A stretch of 64,000 bases of DNA from Streptomyces sp. AC512_CC834 (GTDB lineage Bacteria; Actinomycetota; Actinomycetes; Streptomycetales; Streptomycetaceae). Below, one piece after another: positions 31,109 through 38,682 of this stretch. The notes beneath the pieces were generated by a model. The model did no database searches and was not told where the DNA came from. It saw nothing but the letters and a program-made list of their open reading frames with translations. A program made the translations under genes and the position numbers. The DNA lies in assembly GCF_019049325.1 (NCBI RefSeq), contig NZ_JAGMUO010000078.1, positions 23,081 through 87,080 on the forward strand. The letters are read 5' to 3'. Numbering within the stretch: the stretch's first letter is position 1; every line of letters begins with the position of its first letter.

Positions 31109-32096
31109 CACCGCCGTGACCGACACGGCCGTCACCGACACCGCCGTGACTGAGACTGCCGTCCAGCGCCAACGCGCCCCGGAGCAGCGGCAGGAGACCA
31201 CGCCACCGCGCGGGGCGGGCATCCCGGCCGGGCTGCTCCGTACCGCACGCCCCCGCCAGTGGGTCAAGAACGTCCTGGTCGTCGCCGCCCCGGCCGCCGC
31301 GGGCGAGCTGTTCTCCACCCACGCCCTCGGCCGGCTCGCCCTGGTCTTCGTCCTGTTCACCGCCTGCGCCGCCGCCGTCTACCTCGTCAACGACGCCCGC
31401 GACGCCGAGGCGGACCGCGCCCACCCCGTCAAACGCCACCGCCCGGTCGCCGCCGGACAGGTCCCGGTGCCGCTCGCCTACGCCGTCGGAGGCGCCCTGG
31501 GCGTCCTCGCGCCCACCCTCGCCGCCTGGCTGTGCCCGCCGCCCGTCGCGGCCCTGCTGACCGCCTACCTCGCCATGCAGGTGGCGTACTGCGTCAGCCT
31601 CAAGCACGTCCTGGTGGTCGACCTCGCCGTCGTCACCACCGGCTTCCTGATGCGGGCGATGATCGGCGGACTCGCGCTCGGCATCCCCCTGTCGCGCTGG
31701 TTCCTCATCACGACCGGCTTCGGCGCCCTGTTCATGGTCGCCGCCAAGCGGTACTCCGAAGCCGTGCAGCTCGCGGAGAAGGCGGGCGCCACGCGCGCGT
31801 TGCTCACCGAGTACACCACCGGCTACCTCCGCTTCGTCTGGCAGCTCGCCGCCGGTGTCGCCGTCCTCGGCTACTGCCTGTGGGCCATGGAGGAGGGCGG
31901 CGTCCCGCACACCAGCGTGCTGCCCTGGCGCCAGCTTTCCATGGTCGCCTTCGTCCTCGCCGTCCTGCGCTACGCCGTCTTCGCCGACCGCGGCACCGCC
32001 GGCGAACCCGAGGACGTCGTCCTGCGCGACCGCCCGCTCGCGCTCATCGGCGTCGCCTGGGCGGCGATGTACGGCCTGGCGGTGGCCAATTGGTAG
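31101..32096 (+). CDS. UbiA-family decaprenyl-phosphate phosphoribosyltransferase
   Basis: Membrane prenyltransferase of 331 residues. The metal-binding motif NDARDAEADRAHPVKRHRP (NDxxD type) and about eight helices are typical. It should transfer phosphoribose from PRPP to decaprenyl phosphate, like mycobacterial Rv3806c, the first committed step to decaprenylphosphoryl-arabinose. The GTG at 31101 has GGAGG five bases upstream. The N-terminus carries four copies of a five-residue repeat (TDTAV, last TETAV), not seen in the mycobacterial protein and probably disordered. It overlaps both neighbours. Confidence 0.9.
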   Translation: MTDTAVTDTAVTDTAVTETAVQRQRAPEQRQETTPPRGAGIPAGLLRTARPRQWVKNVLVVAAPAAAGELFSTHALGRLALVFVLFTACAAAVYLVNDARDAEADRAHPVKRHRPVAAGQVPVPLAYAVGGALGVLAPTLAAWLCPPPVAALLTAYLAMQVAYCVSLKHVLVVDLAVVTTGFLMRAMIGGLALGIPLSRWFLITTGFGALFMVAAKRYSEAVQLAEKAGATRALLTEYTTGYLRFVWQLAAGVAVLGYCLWAMEEGGVPHTSVLPWRQLSMVAFVLAVLRYAVFADRGTAGEPEDVVLRDRPLALIGVAWAAMYGLAVANW

Positions 32097-32596
32097 CCGA
32101 CCGGCGCGAACTGCTGGGCTTCGCCTCCGTCGGCCTGCTCGCCTACGCCGTCGACCTCGGCCTCTTCACCTGCCTGCGCGGCCCGGCCGGCCTGGGCCCG
32201 CTCACCGCCAAGACACTCTCCTTCGTCGCCGGCTGCTCGGTCGCGTACGCGGGCAACGCCCTGGGCACTTACCGGCACACCCGCCCGCGCGGCCTGCGCC
32301 CCTGCGCCGTGTTCTTCGCCGTGAACGCCGCCGGAGCCGCCGTACAGCTCCTCTGCCTCACCGTCAGCCACTACGGCCTCGGCCTCACCTCGCAGCGCGC
32401 CGACACCGTCTCCGGCGCGGGGATCGGCATGGTCCTGGGCACGATCCTGCGTTTCTGGGGCACAAGAACACTGGTCTTCCGGCCCGTCACCGGAGTCGTC
32501 ACCGGAGTCGGCGGCGGATCCGGCGGCGGATCCGGTGGCCGGCCGAGATCATGGAACAGGACGAGCGGGGGCAGGGTCGGATCATGGACTGGCTGA
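32090..32596 (+). CDS. GtrA-family membrane protein
   Basis: Protein of 168 residues with four hydrophobic segments (LLGFASVGLLAYAVDLGLFT, LSFVAGCSVAYAGNAL, VFFAVNAAGAAVQLLCL, GIGMVLGTILRFW) and the FRFWGTRTLVF-like end RFWGTRTLVFRP, all typical of GtrA proteins. These assist the handling of lipid-linked sugars at the membrane; Rv3789 does so in the same mycobacterial pathway. The start is probably the TTG at 32090, within the last codons of the UbiA gene. The last 35 residues are G/S/R-rich and overlap the next gene. Confidence 0.82.
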   Translation: MVADRRELLGFASVGLLAYAVDLGLFTCLRGPAGLGPLTAKTLSFVAGCSVAYAGNALGTYRHTRPRGLRPCAVFFAVNAAGAAVQLLCLTVSHYGLGLTSQRADTVSGAGIGMVLGTILRFWGTRTLVFRPVTGVVTGVGGGSGGGSGGRPRSWNRTSGGRVGSWTG

Positions 32597-33525
32597 AGAA
32601 GCTCCCCGTCGTGGGGCCCTGGATCGCGCGCCTGATGACCACGCACGCGTGGCGCTCGTACGAACGTCTCGACCGGGTGAAGTGGTCGCGGCTGGCCGCC
32701 GCCATGACCTTCACCAGCTTCGTCGCGCTCTTCCCGCTGCTCAGTCTGGCCGCCGCCGTCGCCGCCGCCACGCTCACCAAGAAGCAGCAGGACCAGCTCC
32801 AGGACAAGCTCGCCGACCAGATCCCCGGCATCTCCGACCAACTGAACATCCAGAGCCTCGTCGACAACGCCGGCACCGTCGGCCTCATCGCCGGTCTCCT
32901 GCTGCTGTTCACCGGCATGGGCTGGGTCGAGGCCACCCGGGGCTGTCTGCGCGCCGTCTGGGAGCTGCCCGACGAGGAGGAGAACCCGGTCCTGCACCGG
33001 GCCAAGGACGCGGGCGTCCTCGTCGGCCTCGGCGGCGCGCTGCTGATCACCGTCGCCATCTCCACCGTCGCCTCGGCGCTGGTCGGCTGGATCATCCGCT
33101 CGATCGGCCTCGCCGAGGGCGGCGTCGGCGGCGTCCTGCTCTACGTCGCGGCCTTCGCCGTCGCCGTCCTCGCCGACTTCCTCCTGCTGCTGTACGTGCT
33201 GACCCTGCTCCCCGGCGTCCAGCCCGAGCGCCGCCGCCTGATCGTCGCCGCGCTGATCGGCGCGGTCGGCTTCGAACTGCTGAAGCTGCTCCTCAGCGGC
33301 TACATGCAGGGCGTCGCGGCGAAGAGCATGTACGGCGCCTTCGGCGTCCCCGTCGCCCTGCTGCTGTGGATCAACTTCACCTCGAAGCTGGTGCTGTTCT
33401 GCGCCTCCTGGACGGCCACGGGCAGCAAGGAGCAAGAACTGGGGGACGACGGTGCCGGGGGCGGTCCGGGCGTCAGGGACGCGTCCGGCGGCGGACCAGG
33501 TCCGGCAGCGGCCACTTCCGGTTGA
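32584..33525 (+). CDS. YihY/BrkB family membrane protein
   Basis: Membrane protein of 313 residues with about six hydrophobic segments. Family features: WSRLAAAMTFTSFVALFPLLSLAAAVAA near the N-terminus, FTGMGWVEATRGCLRAVWELP, and the C-terminal KSMYGAFGVPVALLLWINFTSKLVLF. The family is annotated as envelope or efflux proteins; no biochemical role is settled. The ATG at 32584 with AGGG seven bases before it is preferred; an in-frame ATG at 32551 is possible. It overlaps the GtrA gene's end and converges on dacC with a 53-base overlap, so the two 3' ends share sequence. Confidence 0.85.
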   Translation: MDWLKKLPVVGPWIARLMTTHAWRSYERLDRVKWSRLAAAMTFTSFVALFPLLSLAAAVAAATLTKKQQDQLQDKLADQIPGISDQLNIQSLVDNAGTVGLIAGLLLLFTGMGWVEATRGCLRAVWELPDEEENPVLHRAKDAGVLVGLGGALLITVAISTVASALVGWIIRSIGLAEGGVGGVLLYVAAFAVAVLADFLLLLYVLTLLPGVQPERRRLIVAALIGAVGFELLKLLLSGYMQGVAAKSMYGAFGVPVALLLWINFTSKLVLFCASWTATGSKEQELGDDGAGGGPGVRDASGGGPGPAAATSG

Positions 33526-34747
33526 CCAGGAAGGCGCCGCCCGCGACCAGCACCAGCACCCCGGCGGTGATGCCGGCCGCGATCCCGACCCCCCCGCCGC
33601 CGTCCGTGGCCTGGGCGCCCGCCACCGGCTTCGTGCCCGCCGCGCCCTTCCCGGTGCCGCCGGCCTCCCCGGACGCCTCGGGCGAGGGGCTCGCCTGCGT
33701 GGCGCTCTTCGGGCGCACCAGCTCGCCCACCGGCCGCGTCTTGCCGACCGCCTCGAAGCCCCAGTCGAAGAGCCGGGCGGCCTCCTTGTAGACCTCGTTG
33801 TGCTCTTCCTTCGCCGGGTTCATGACCGTGACGAGCAGCACCTTGCCGCCCTGCTCGGCGACGCCCGTGAAGGTGTAGCCCGCGTTGGTGGTGTAGCCGT
33901 TCTTCACACCCGCGATGCCCGGGTAGACCTCCACGTCCGAGTCGCCCGCCAGCAACCGGTTGGTGTTCTGGATCTCGAAGGGCTTACGGGTCGTCTTGCC
34001 CTTCTTGTCCTTCTTCGTCTCGCCCGGGAACTTCGCGCGGACCGTGGAGGCGTACTCGCGGAAGTCCTTCTTCTGCAGCCCCGAACGCGCGAACAGCGTC
34101 AGGTCGTACGCGGAGGAGACCTGCCCCGGCATGTCGTAGCCGTCGGGGCTGACCGCGTGCGTGTCGAGGGCCTGCAGTTCCTCGGCGTGCGCGTTCATGT
34201 CCGCGACGGTCTTCTTGACGCCGCCGTTCATCGCGGACAGCACGTGCACCGCGTCGTTGCCGGAGCGCAGGAAGACCCCGAGCCACAGGTCGTGGACCGT
34301 GTAGGTCTCGTCCTCCTTGACGCCGACCATGCTGGAACCGGCGCCGATGCCCGCGAGGTCGGAGACCTCGACCTTGTGCTTCGTCGTCTTCGGCCACTTC
34401 GGCAGCAGCGTGTCCGCGAACAGCATCTTCAGGGTGCTCGCCGGGGCCAGCCGCCAGTGCGCGTTGTGGGCGGCCAGCACGTCGCCCGACTCGGCGTCCG
34501 ACACGATCCACGAACGGGCGGTGAGGTCCTTCGGGAGCACGGGAGCCCCACCCGCCAGATCCACCTGCGTCCCGGGCTTCCCGAGCCGCGCGCCGCCCAC
34601 CGTCGACATCGACGCCGGGGGAGTGGCCGACGGACTCGTCGACGGGCTCGGCGCGGCGAGCGCGGCGGGGGAGAGGACGACGAGAGCGGTCAGGGCGGCG
34701 GAGGTGACCGACAGGGATCGCCTGAGGGCCTTCTTGGGTGCGGGCAC
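33473..34747 (-). CDS. dacC: D-alanyl-D-alanine carboxypeptidase (S11), membrane anchored
   Basis: Low-molecular-weight penicillin-binding protein of 424 residues. It trims the terminal D-Ala from peptidoglycan stem peptides outside the cell. A signal peptide (PKKALRRSLSVTSAALTALVVLSPAALA) is followed by the SxxK motif ASTLKML, the SxN motif RSGNDA, and at the third motif VKNGYTT, with N in place of the usual T of KTG. A C-terminal helix (VGIAAGITAGVLVLVAGGAFLV) and basic tail anchor it. The GTG at 34747 is chosen because it begins the signal peptide; an ATG at 34840 would overlap the divergent gene's start. The symbol is tentative. Confidence 0.88.
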   Translation of the reverse strand: MPAPKKALRRSLSVTSAALTALVVLSPAALAAPSPSTSPSATPPASMSTVGGARLGKPGTQVDLAGGAPVLPKDLTARSWIVSDAESGDVLAAHNAHWRLAPASTLKMLFADTLLPKWPKTTKHKVEVSDLAGIGAGSSMVGVKEDETYTVHDLWLGVFLRSGNDAVHVLSAMNGGVKKTVADMNAHAEELQALDTHAVSPDGYDMPGQVSSAYDLTLFARSGLQKKDFREYASTVRAKFPGETKKDKKGKTTRKPFEIQNTNRLLAGDSDVEVYPGIAGVKNGYTTNAGYTFTGVAEQGGKVLLVTVMNPAKEEHNEVYKEAARLFDWGFEAVGKTRPVGELVRPKSATQASPSPEASGEAGGTGKGAAGTKPVAGAQATDGGGGVGIAAGITAGVLVLVAGGAFLVNRKWPLPDLVRRRTRP

Positions 34748-34838
34748 GAGCCGAAACGTACCCCCCGCGAGCGGCGCCTTCCCACCCCCCTCCCCACCCC
34801 GGGCACGGATCCGGACAGCGTGCGGCGATACTTGAGTC

Positions 34839-35078
34839 ATGAAGCTCAGCCGCCCCGTCTCCTGGTTCCTGCTCGCTTTCGGGGTGTGGAGCTGGATCAT
34901 CTGGATCACTTTCGTCAAGAATTTGATCAAGGACGGCAGCGGGCTCGCCTTCGAGGACGGCGACCCCACGGCGTACTTCTGGGTGCACCTGCTGCTCGCG
35001 GTCGTCTCCTTCATATTGGGGACGGTCGTCGGGGGCATCGGGTTGCGCGGCGTGCGCGCACTGCGCCGAACGTCATAG
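34839..35078 (+). CDS. SCO4848-family small membrane protein
   Basis: Membrane protein of 79 residues with two helices (WFLLAFGVWSWIIWITFVKNL and FWVHLLLAVVSFILGTVVGGIGL) and a GRSGLAFEDGDPTAY-like outside loop. It matches the small family named after S. coelicolor SCO4848, of unknown function and conserved next to the carboxypeptidase gene. It is divergent from dacC and could be linked to it in wall work, which is inference from position. Confidence 0.88.
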   Translation: MKLSRPVSWFLLAFGVWSWIIWITFVKNLIKDGSGLAFEDGDPTAYFWVHLLLAVVSFILGTVVGGIGLRGVRALRRTS

Positions 35079-35121
35079 GCGTCACGGACGTCACCGGCGT
35101 CACCGGCGTCACCGACGCCAC
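35078..35121. repeat. Tandem 9-bp repeats between SCO4848-type gene and phosphoesterase gene
   Basis: GGCGTCACC-type units (variants GGCGTCACG and GACGTCACC) repeat four times, then a partial fifth copy. They fill most of the 63-base gap. Confidence 0.85.
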
Positions 35122-35141
35122 AATCGAGGGGAAACGACGGC

Positions 35142-36434
35142 ATGGTGGTCGTCTTCGCGCTGGTCGCGTTGCTGGTGGTGGGCGTCCTCGTGGCGGCCAA
35201 CTGGTACATGTGGCGGCGCCTGTTCCGCGACACGACCCGGAGTCCGGGAGCCGTGCGCCGGATCGGCGCGGCGGTGATCGCCGGGGGCTGGCTGCTGGCG
35301 GTCGGGGCGCTGGTCGCCGAGCAGGCGGGCGCCCCGTTCTGGCTCCAGCGCGTGCTGGCCTGGCCGGGCTTCCTGTGGCTGGCCCTGTCGATCTACCTGC
35401 TGCTCGCGGTGCTCGCGGGCGAGGTCGTACGGCCGCTGCTGCGGCGGTTCCTGGAACGCCGGGCGGCAACGACCCCACCGAAGCCGCCCGAGGCACCCGA
35501 GGCACCCGAGACGCCCGAGACGCCCCAGACACCCGAGCCGGCGTCCGAGGCACCCCAGACACCGGGTCCCGGTTCTGGGACCCCGCCCCCGAGCAGTCCC
35601 CTCGCCCTTCCCTCCCGCCGCCTGTTCGTCTCCCGCGTCGTCGCCGGTGCCGCAGCGGCGGCGGCCGTCGGAACCGTCGGCTACGGCACGTACGGCGTGC
35701 TGAACGGCCCGTCGGTCAAGCGGGTCACCGTGCCGCTGGCCAAGCTCCCGCGCGCGGCGCACGGTTACCGCATCGCCGTCGTCAGCGACATCCACCTCGG
35801 CCCGGTGCTCGGCCGGGGCTTCGCGCAGAAGGTCGTCGACACGATCAACTCCACGCAGCCCGACCTCGTCGCCGTCGTCGGCGACCTGGTCGACGGCAGC
35901 GTGAAGGACCTCGGCCCGGCCGCCGCCCCGCTGGCGCAGTTGAAGGCCCGGGACGGCGCGTACTTCGTCACCGGCAACCACGAGTACTTCTCCGGCGCCG
36001 AGGAGTGGGTCGCCGAGGTACGGCGGCTCGGCCTGCTCCCGCTGGAGAACGCCCGTACCGAGCTGCCCCACTTCGACCTCGCCGGCGTCAACGACGTGGC
36101 GGGCGAGGACGAGGGCCAGGGCCCCGACTACGCCAAGGCCCTCGGCGACCGGGACCGCTCCCGCGCGTGCGTGCTGCTCGCCCACCAGCCGGTGCAGATC
36201 CACGACGCCGTCGACCACGGCGTCGACCTCCAGCTCTCCGGCCACACCCACGGCGGCCAGCTCTGGCCCGGCAACCTCATCGCGGGCGCCGCCAACCCGA
36301 CGCTGGCGGGCCTGGAGCGCTACGGCGACACCCAGCTCTACGTCAGCCGCGGCGCGGGCGCCTGGGGCCCGCCCACGCGCGTGGGGGCACCCTCGGACAT
36401 CACGGTGATCGAGCTGGCGTCCCGTCAGGCCTGA
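35142..36434 (+). CDS. Membrane-bound metallophosphoesterase
   Basis: Protein of 430 residues. The N-terminal part has four hydrophobic segments in the first 105 residues, then a P/E/T-rich linker (PEAPETPETPQTPEP region), then a short hydrophobic stretch after SRRLFVSRVV, and a calcineurin-like phosphoesterase domain from about residue 200. Metal-binding motifs are VVSDIHLG, GDLVDGS, GNHEYFSG and SGHTHGGQ. This is the YkuE/YaeI-type layout that acts on lipid-linked phosphates, but the substrate is not shown. The ATG at 35142 follows GAGGGGAAACGACGGC. The phosphoesterase converges on the TetR gene. Confidence 0.9.
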   Translation: MVVVFALVALLVVGVLVAANWYMWRRLFRDTTRSPGAVRRIGAAVIAGGWLLAVGALVAEQAGAPFWLQRVLAWPGFLWLALSIYLLLAVLAGEVVRPLLRRFLERRAATTPPKPPEAPEAPETPETPQTPEPASEAPQTPGPGSGTPPPSSPLALPSRRLFVSRVVAGAAAAAAVGTVGYGTYGVLNGPSVKRVTVPLAKLPRAAHGYRIAVVSDIHLGPVLGRGFAQKVVDTINSTQPDLVAVVGDLVDGSVKDLGPAAAPLAQLKARDGAYFVTGNHEYFSGAEEWVAEVRRLGLLPLENARTELPHFDLAGVNDVAGEDEGQGPDYAKALGDRDRSRACVLLAHQPVQIHDAVDHGVDLQLSGHTHGGQLWPGNLIAGAANPTLAGLERYGDTQLYVSRGAGAWGPPTRVGAPSDITVIELASRQA

Positions 36435-36463
36435 CCGGCGGTCTTCCCGGCCGCCGGGTCCGG

Positions 36464-37222
36464 CTACTTCCCCTTCCCCCCGGCCGCCGGGTCCGGCTTC
36501 CTCGCGGGGTCCGGGAAGGCCTTGGTCATCCCCGGCAGGAAGTCCGTGAACAGTTCGTGCACCTCGCGCACCAGCGGGCGCAGCACCCGGAAGCGGGCCA
36601 GCACGACGCCCCGCGCGGTGAGCCGGGCGCCGCGTTCGGCGAGGCGGTAGCTGCGCTCGCGTCCCTCGGTGCGGTCGAAGATCCAGTACAGGACGAGGCC
36701 CATCTGGGAGAGCCACATCAGCTCGGGCAGGATGTCCCGCAGCTCCTCGGGCACCTTGGTCTTCGCGCCGGCGAGCACCGCGCGGTGGATGCCGATGGCC
36801 TCCACGCGCGCGTGCTCCGACTCCGGGGAGAAGGGACTGAGCGGACTGTCCGGGTCGGCGGCGTTCTTGAAGAACTGCACCGCGAACTCGTGGTACGGCG
36901 TGGCGATGTCCAGCCACACCTTCAGCACGCCCGCCAGCCGCGCCTCCAGGTCCGTCTCCTTGGCCAGGACCTCGCGGACCGCCGCCCGGTGCTCGGCGGC
37001 GATCCGGTCGTAGAAGCCCTGGATCAGGTGCTCCTTGCCGGCGAAGTAGTAGTACGCGTTGCCGACGGAGACCCCGGCCTCCTGGGCGATGGCCCGCATC
37101 GTCGTCCGGTCGTAACCGCGTTCCTGGAACAGCCGCATGGCCGTCTCCAGGATCAGCGCGCGGGTCTGCTCGGACTTGCTGAGGTGGGCACCGTCGTCGG
37201 GGCCGTCGTTGGTGGCAGGCAC
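36464..37222 (-). CDS. TetR-family transcription regulator
   Basis: Regulator of 252 residues. The N-terminal helix-turn-helix (about 22-65) is ILETAMRLFQERGYDRTTMRAIAQEAGVSVGNAYYYFAGKEHLIQGFYDRI, split here by its core motif GVSVGNAYYYF. The remainder is a helical ligand domain. A Pro/Lys/Gly-rich tail ends the protein. It is the last gene of an operon of membrane protein, DCC-family protein and TetR; the two palindromes at the operon promoter (38148-38161 and 38193-38206) are its likely operators, giving self-repression. The GTG at 37222 is the start; it lies 11 bases after the DCC stop. Confidence 0.9.
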   Translation of the reverse strand: MPATNDGPDDGAHLSKSEQTRALILETAMRLFQERGYDRTTMRAIAQEAGVSVGNAYYYFAGKEHLIQGFYDRIAAEHRAAVREVLAKETDLEARLAGVLKVWLDIATPYHEFAVQFFKNAADPDSPLSPFSPESEHARVEAIGIHRAVLAGAKTKVPEELRDILPELMWLSQMGLVLYWIFDRTEGRERSYRLAERGARLTARGVVLARFRVLRPLVREVHELFTDFLPGMTKAFPDPARKPDPAAGGKGK

Positions 37223-37233
37223 GGGTCCAGAGC

Positions 37234-37722
37234 CTATCGAGTGGTGCAGGTGCCGTCGGCACACCCGGGTCCGGCGTACCTCCACCCGCGGCCCGGCTCG
37301 TAGACCCAGCCGTCGACGCGGTGGTACCCCTTGCCGCCCCACTGCCGCTGTCCGCCCCGCCACTTGGCGGCGGCCAGGACGACCCCGCGGGCCATCACGG
37401 CACCGGCGGGCGTGCTGAGCCGGTGGGCGAGCGCACGGTGCTCGCGCAGCGCCCACAGGACGACGACCCAGGCGGCGGCGCCCCGGTAGACCTGCCCGGC
37501 GTCGCCCACGGCGGTGACCTCGTCGAGGGTGGCCCTGTGGTCGAGGCCGGGGAAGCGCCGGCGCGCCTCGTCGGACGCGGCCGGGACCAGCTCCAGCGGC
37601 ACCAGTCGCGGCTGGCGCAGCAGCCAGTCCCGTACGTGGGTGCACAGGGAGCACTCGGCGTCGTAGAGGACGGTGAGCCGGCGCACGGGGGCGCCGGCCG
37701 TCGTCCCGGGAGCGGGGGCCAT
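37234..37722 (-). CDS. DCC-family thiol-disulfide oxidoreductase-like protein (DUF393)
   Basis: Protein of 162 residues. LTVLYDAECSLCTHVRDWL holds the DxxCxxC motif that names the family, followed by a PLELVPA and ALREHRALAHRLS pattern as in other members. The two cysteines suggest a redox role in the cytoplasm. A C-terminal CADGTC adds two more. It lies four bases after the membrane protein and 11 before the TetR gene, the middle gene of that operon. The partner is unknown. Confidence 0.85.
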   Translation of the reverse strand: MAPAPGTTAGAPVRRLTVLYDAECSLCTHVRDWLLRQPRLVPLELVPAASDEARRRFPGLDHRATLDEVTAVGDAGQVYRGAAAWVVVLWALREHRALAHRLSTPAGAVMARGVVLAAAKWRGGQRQWGGKGYHRVDGWVYEPGRGWRYAGPGCADGTCTTR

Positions 37723-37726
37723 CGGA

Positions 37727-38134
37727 TCAGGCCCCGGCCGCCGGTGCCACCCAGCCCTGCGGCGGAACCGGCGGCACCTGCTCGCGCTCCATCATCCCGC
37801 GGCGCCGGATCTTGTTGAGCACGTACACGTTGCCCAGGTGCATCACGCCGAGCACCAGCAGCACCACACCGATCTTGGTCGAGAGCGCCTCGAAGATGCC
37901 CCGGGTGTCGGTGATGGTGTCGTCGCCGCTCAGGTAGAGGGCGACGAACCCGAGGTTCACGAGGTAGAAGCCGACCACCAGGAGGTGGTTGACGGCGTCG
38001 GCGAGCTTCTCGTTGCCGTGCAGTACGTCGGCGAGGAAGACCCGCCCGTTGCGGCTGAGCGTGCGGGCCACCCAGACGGTCAGGCCGATGCTGACGACCA
38101 GGTAGATGACGTAGGCGATGACGGTGCGGTCCAT
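37727..38134 (-). CDS. Small membrane protein of the TetR operon
   Basis: Membrane protein of 135 residues with three hydrophobic segments (VIAYVIYLVVSIGLTVWVAR, LLVVGFYLVNLGFVALYL, IGVVLLVLGVMHLGNVYVL) and a conserved NHLLVVGFYLVNLG motif seen in unannotated actinobacterial membrane proteins. No enzyme motif. The ATG at 38134 is chosen for AAGGAGGGG upstream; an in-frame ATG at 38206 would lie inside the operator and promoter. It is the first gene of the operon with the DCC and TetR genes, so a stress or lipid-linked function under TetR control is likely but not shown. Confidence 0.82.
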   Translation of the reverse strand: MDRTVIAYVIYLVVSIGLTVWVARTLSRNGRVFLADVLHGNEKLADAVNHLLVVGFYLVNLGFVALYLSGDDTITDTRGIFEALSTKIGVVLLVLGVMHLGNVYVLNKIRRRGMMEREQVPPVPPQGWVAPAAGA

Positions 38135-38147
38135 GCCCCACCCCTCC

Positions 38148-38161
38148 TTGAACGCGTTCAA
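38148..38161. promoter_or_regulatory. Palindromic operator, promoter-distal
   Basis: TTGAACGCGTTCAA, a perfect 14-bp palindrome, lies 14 bases before the start codon and next to the ribosome binding site of the membrane protein. With its near twin at 38193-38206, 45 bases away, it is a likely site for the TetR encoded in the same operon. Confidence 0.8.
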
Positions 38162-38177
38162 AACGCTGACAGGACTG

Positions 38178-38206
38178 ACTGTAGACCTGTTTTTGAACAC
38201 GTTCAA
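38178..38206 (-). promoter_or_regulatory. Promoter of the membrane protein-DCC-TetR operon
   Basis: On the minus strand TTGAAC (38206-38201), 17 bases, then TACAGT (38183-38178) fits a vegetative-sigma promoter. Both spacing and position, about 40 bases from the start codon, are right. Its -35 box lies inside the palindrome at 38193-38206, so a bound repressor would block it. Confidence 0.75.
38193..38206. promoter_or_regulatory. Palindromic operator over the -35 box
   Basis: TTGAACACGTTCAA differs from the perfect palindrome at 38148 by one central base. It covers the -35 box of the operon promoter. Confidence 0.8.
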
Positions 38207-38230
38207 GCCGGATCGGAGAGTGCTGGCGGC

Positions 38231-38641
38231 TCAGGGGCGGCGGCCCAGCTCCGGACGCTTGGAGTAGTCGGTGAGGCCGATGACGTTGCCCCACGGGTCG
38301 GCGAACTCGACGGTCCAGCCGGTGGCCACGGGGAACGGCTCGTCGAGCGGCGGCACCCCCGCCTCGCGCAGCGCATGCGCGGCCGCGCGGGCGTCGGTCA
38401 CCTCCAGCCACACCCGGGCGGAGGGCCACATCGGCGGCTGCCGCCCGAACTCCTCCTCCACCCGCAGCAGGAGCCCCGGCGTCTCGACGCCCACCTTCAG
38501 CAGCGCGATCCCGGCCTCGTCGAGCCGGTAGGCGACCGGGAAGCCGGCGCGCTCGTAGAACCCGACGGCCTCGGCGAGGTCCCCGACGGGCAGCAGTACG
38601 TTGTCGAACCCGAGCAGTTCGTACGACTCGTCATCTGACAT
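38231..38641 (-). CDS. VOC-family (glyoxalase/bleomycin-resistance-like) protein
   Basis: Protein of 136 residues with one VOC fold. NVLLPVGDLAEAVGFYERAGFPVAYRL is the first half and WTVEFADPWGNVIGLTDYSK the second, both typical of glyoxalase, bleomycin-resistance and dioxygenase proteins. The metal-binding set is incomplete by eye (glutamate in WLEVTD is present). Substrate unknown. It lies upstream of the TetR-operon promoter with only 24 bases between, so it may run through into that operon. Confidence 0.85.
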   Translation of the reverse strand: MSDDESYELLGFDNVLLPVGDLAEAVGFYERAGFPVAYRLDEAGIALLKVGVETPGLLLRVEEEFGRQPPMWPSARVWLEVTDARAAAHALREAGVPPLDEPFPVATGWTVEFADPWGNVIGLTDYSKRPELGRRP

Positions 38642-38682
38642 GGCGTCAGGCTAGGACGATCGTCGCCCGGAATGGCTGATTG

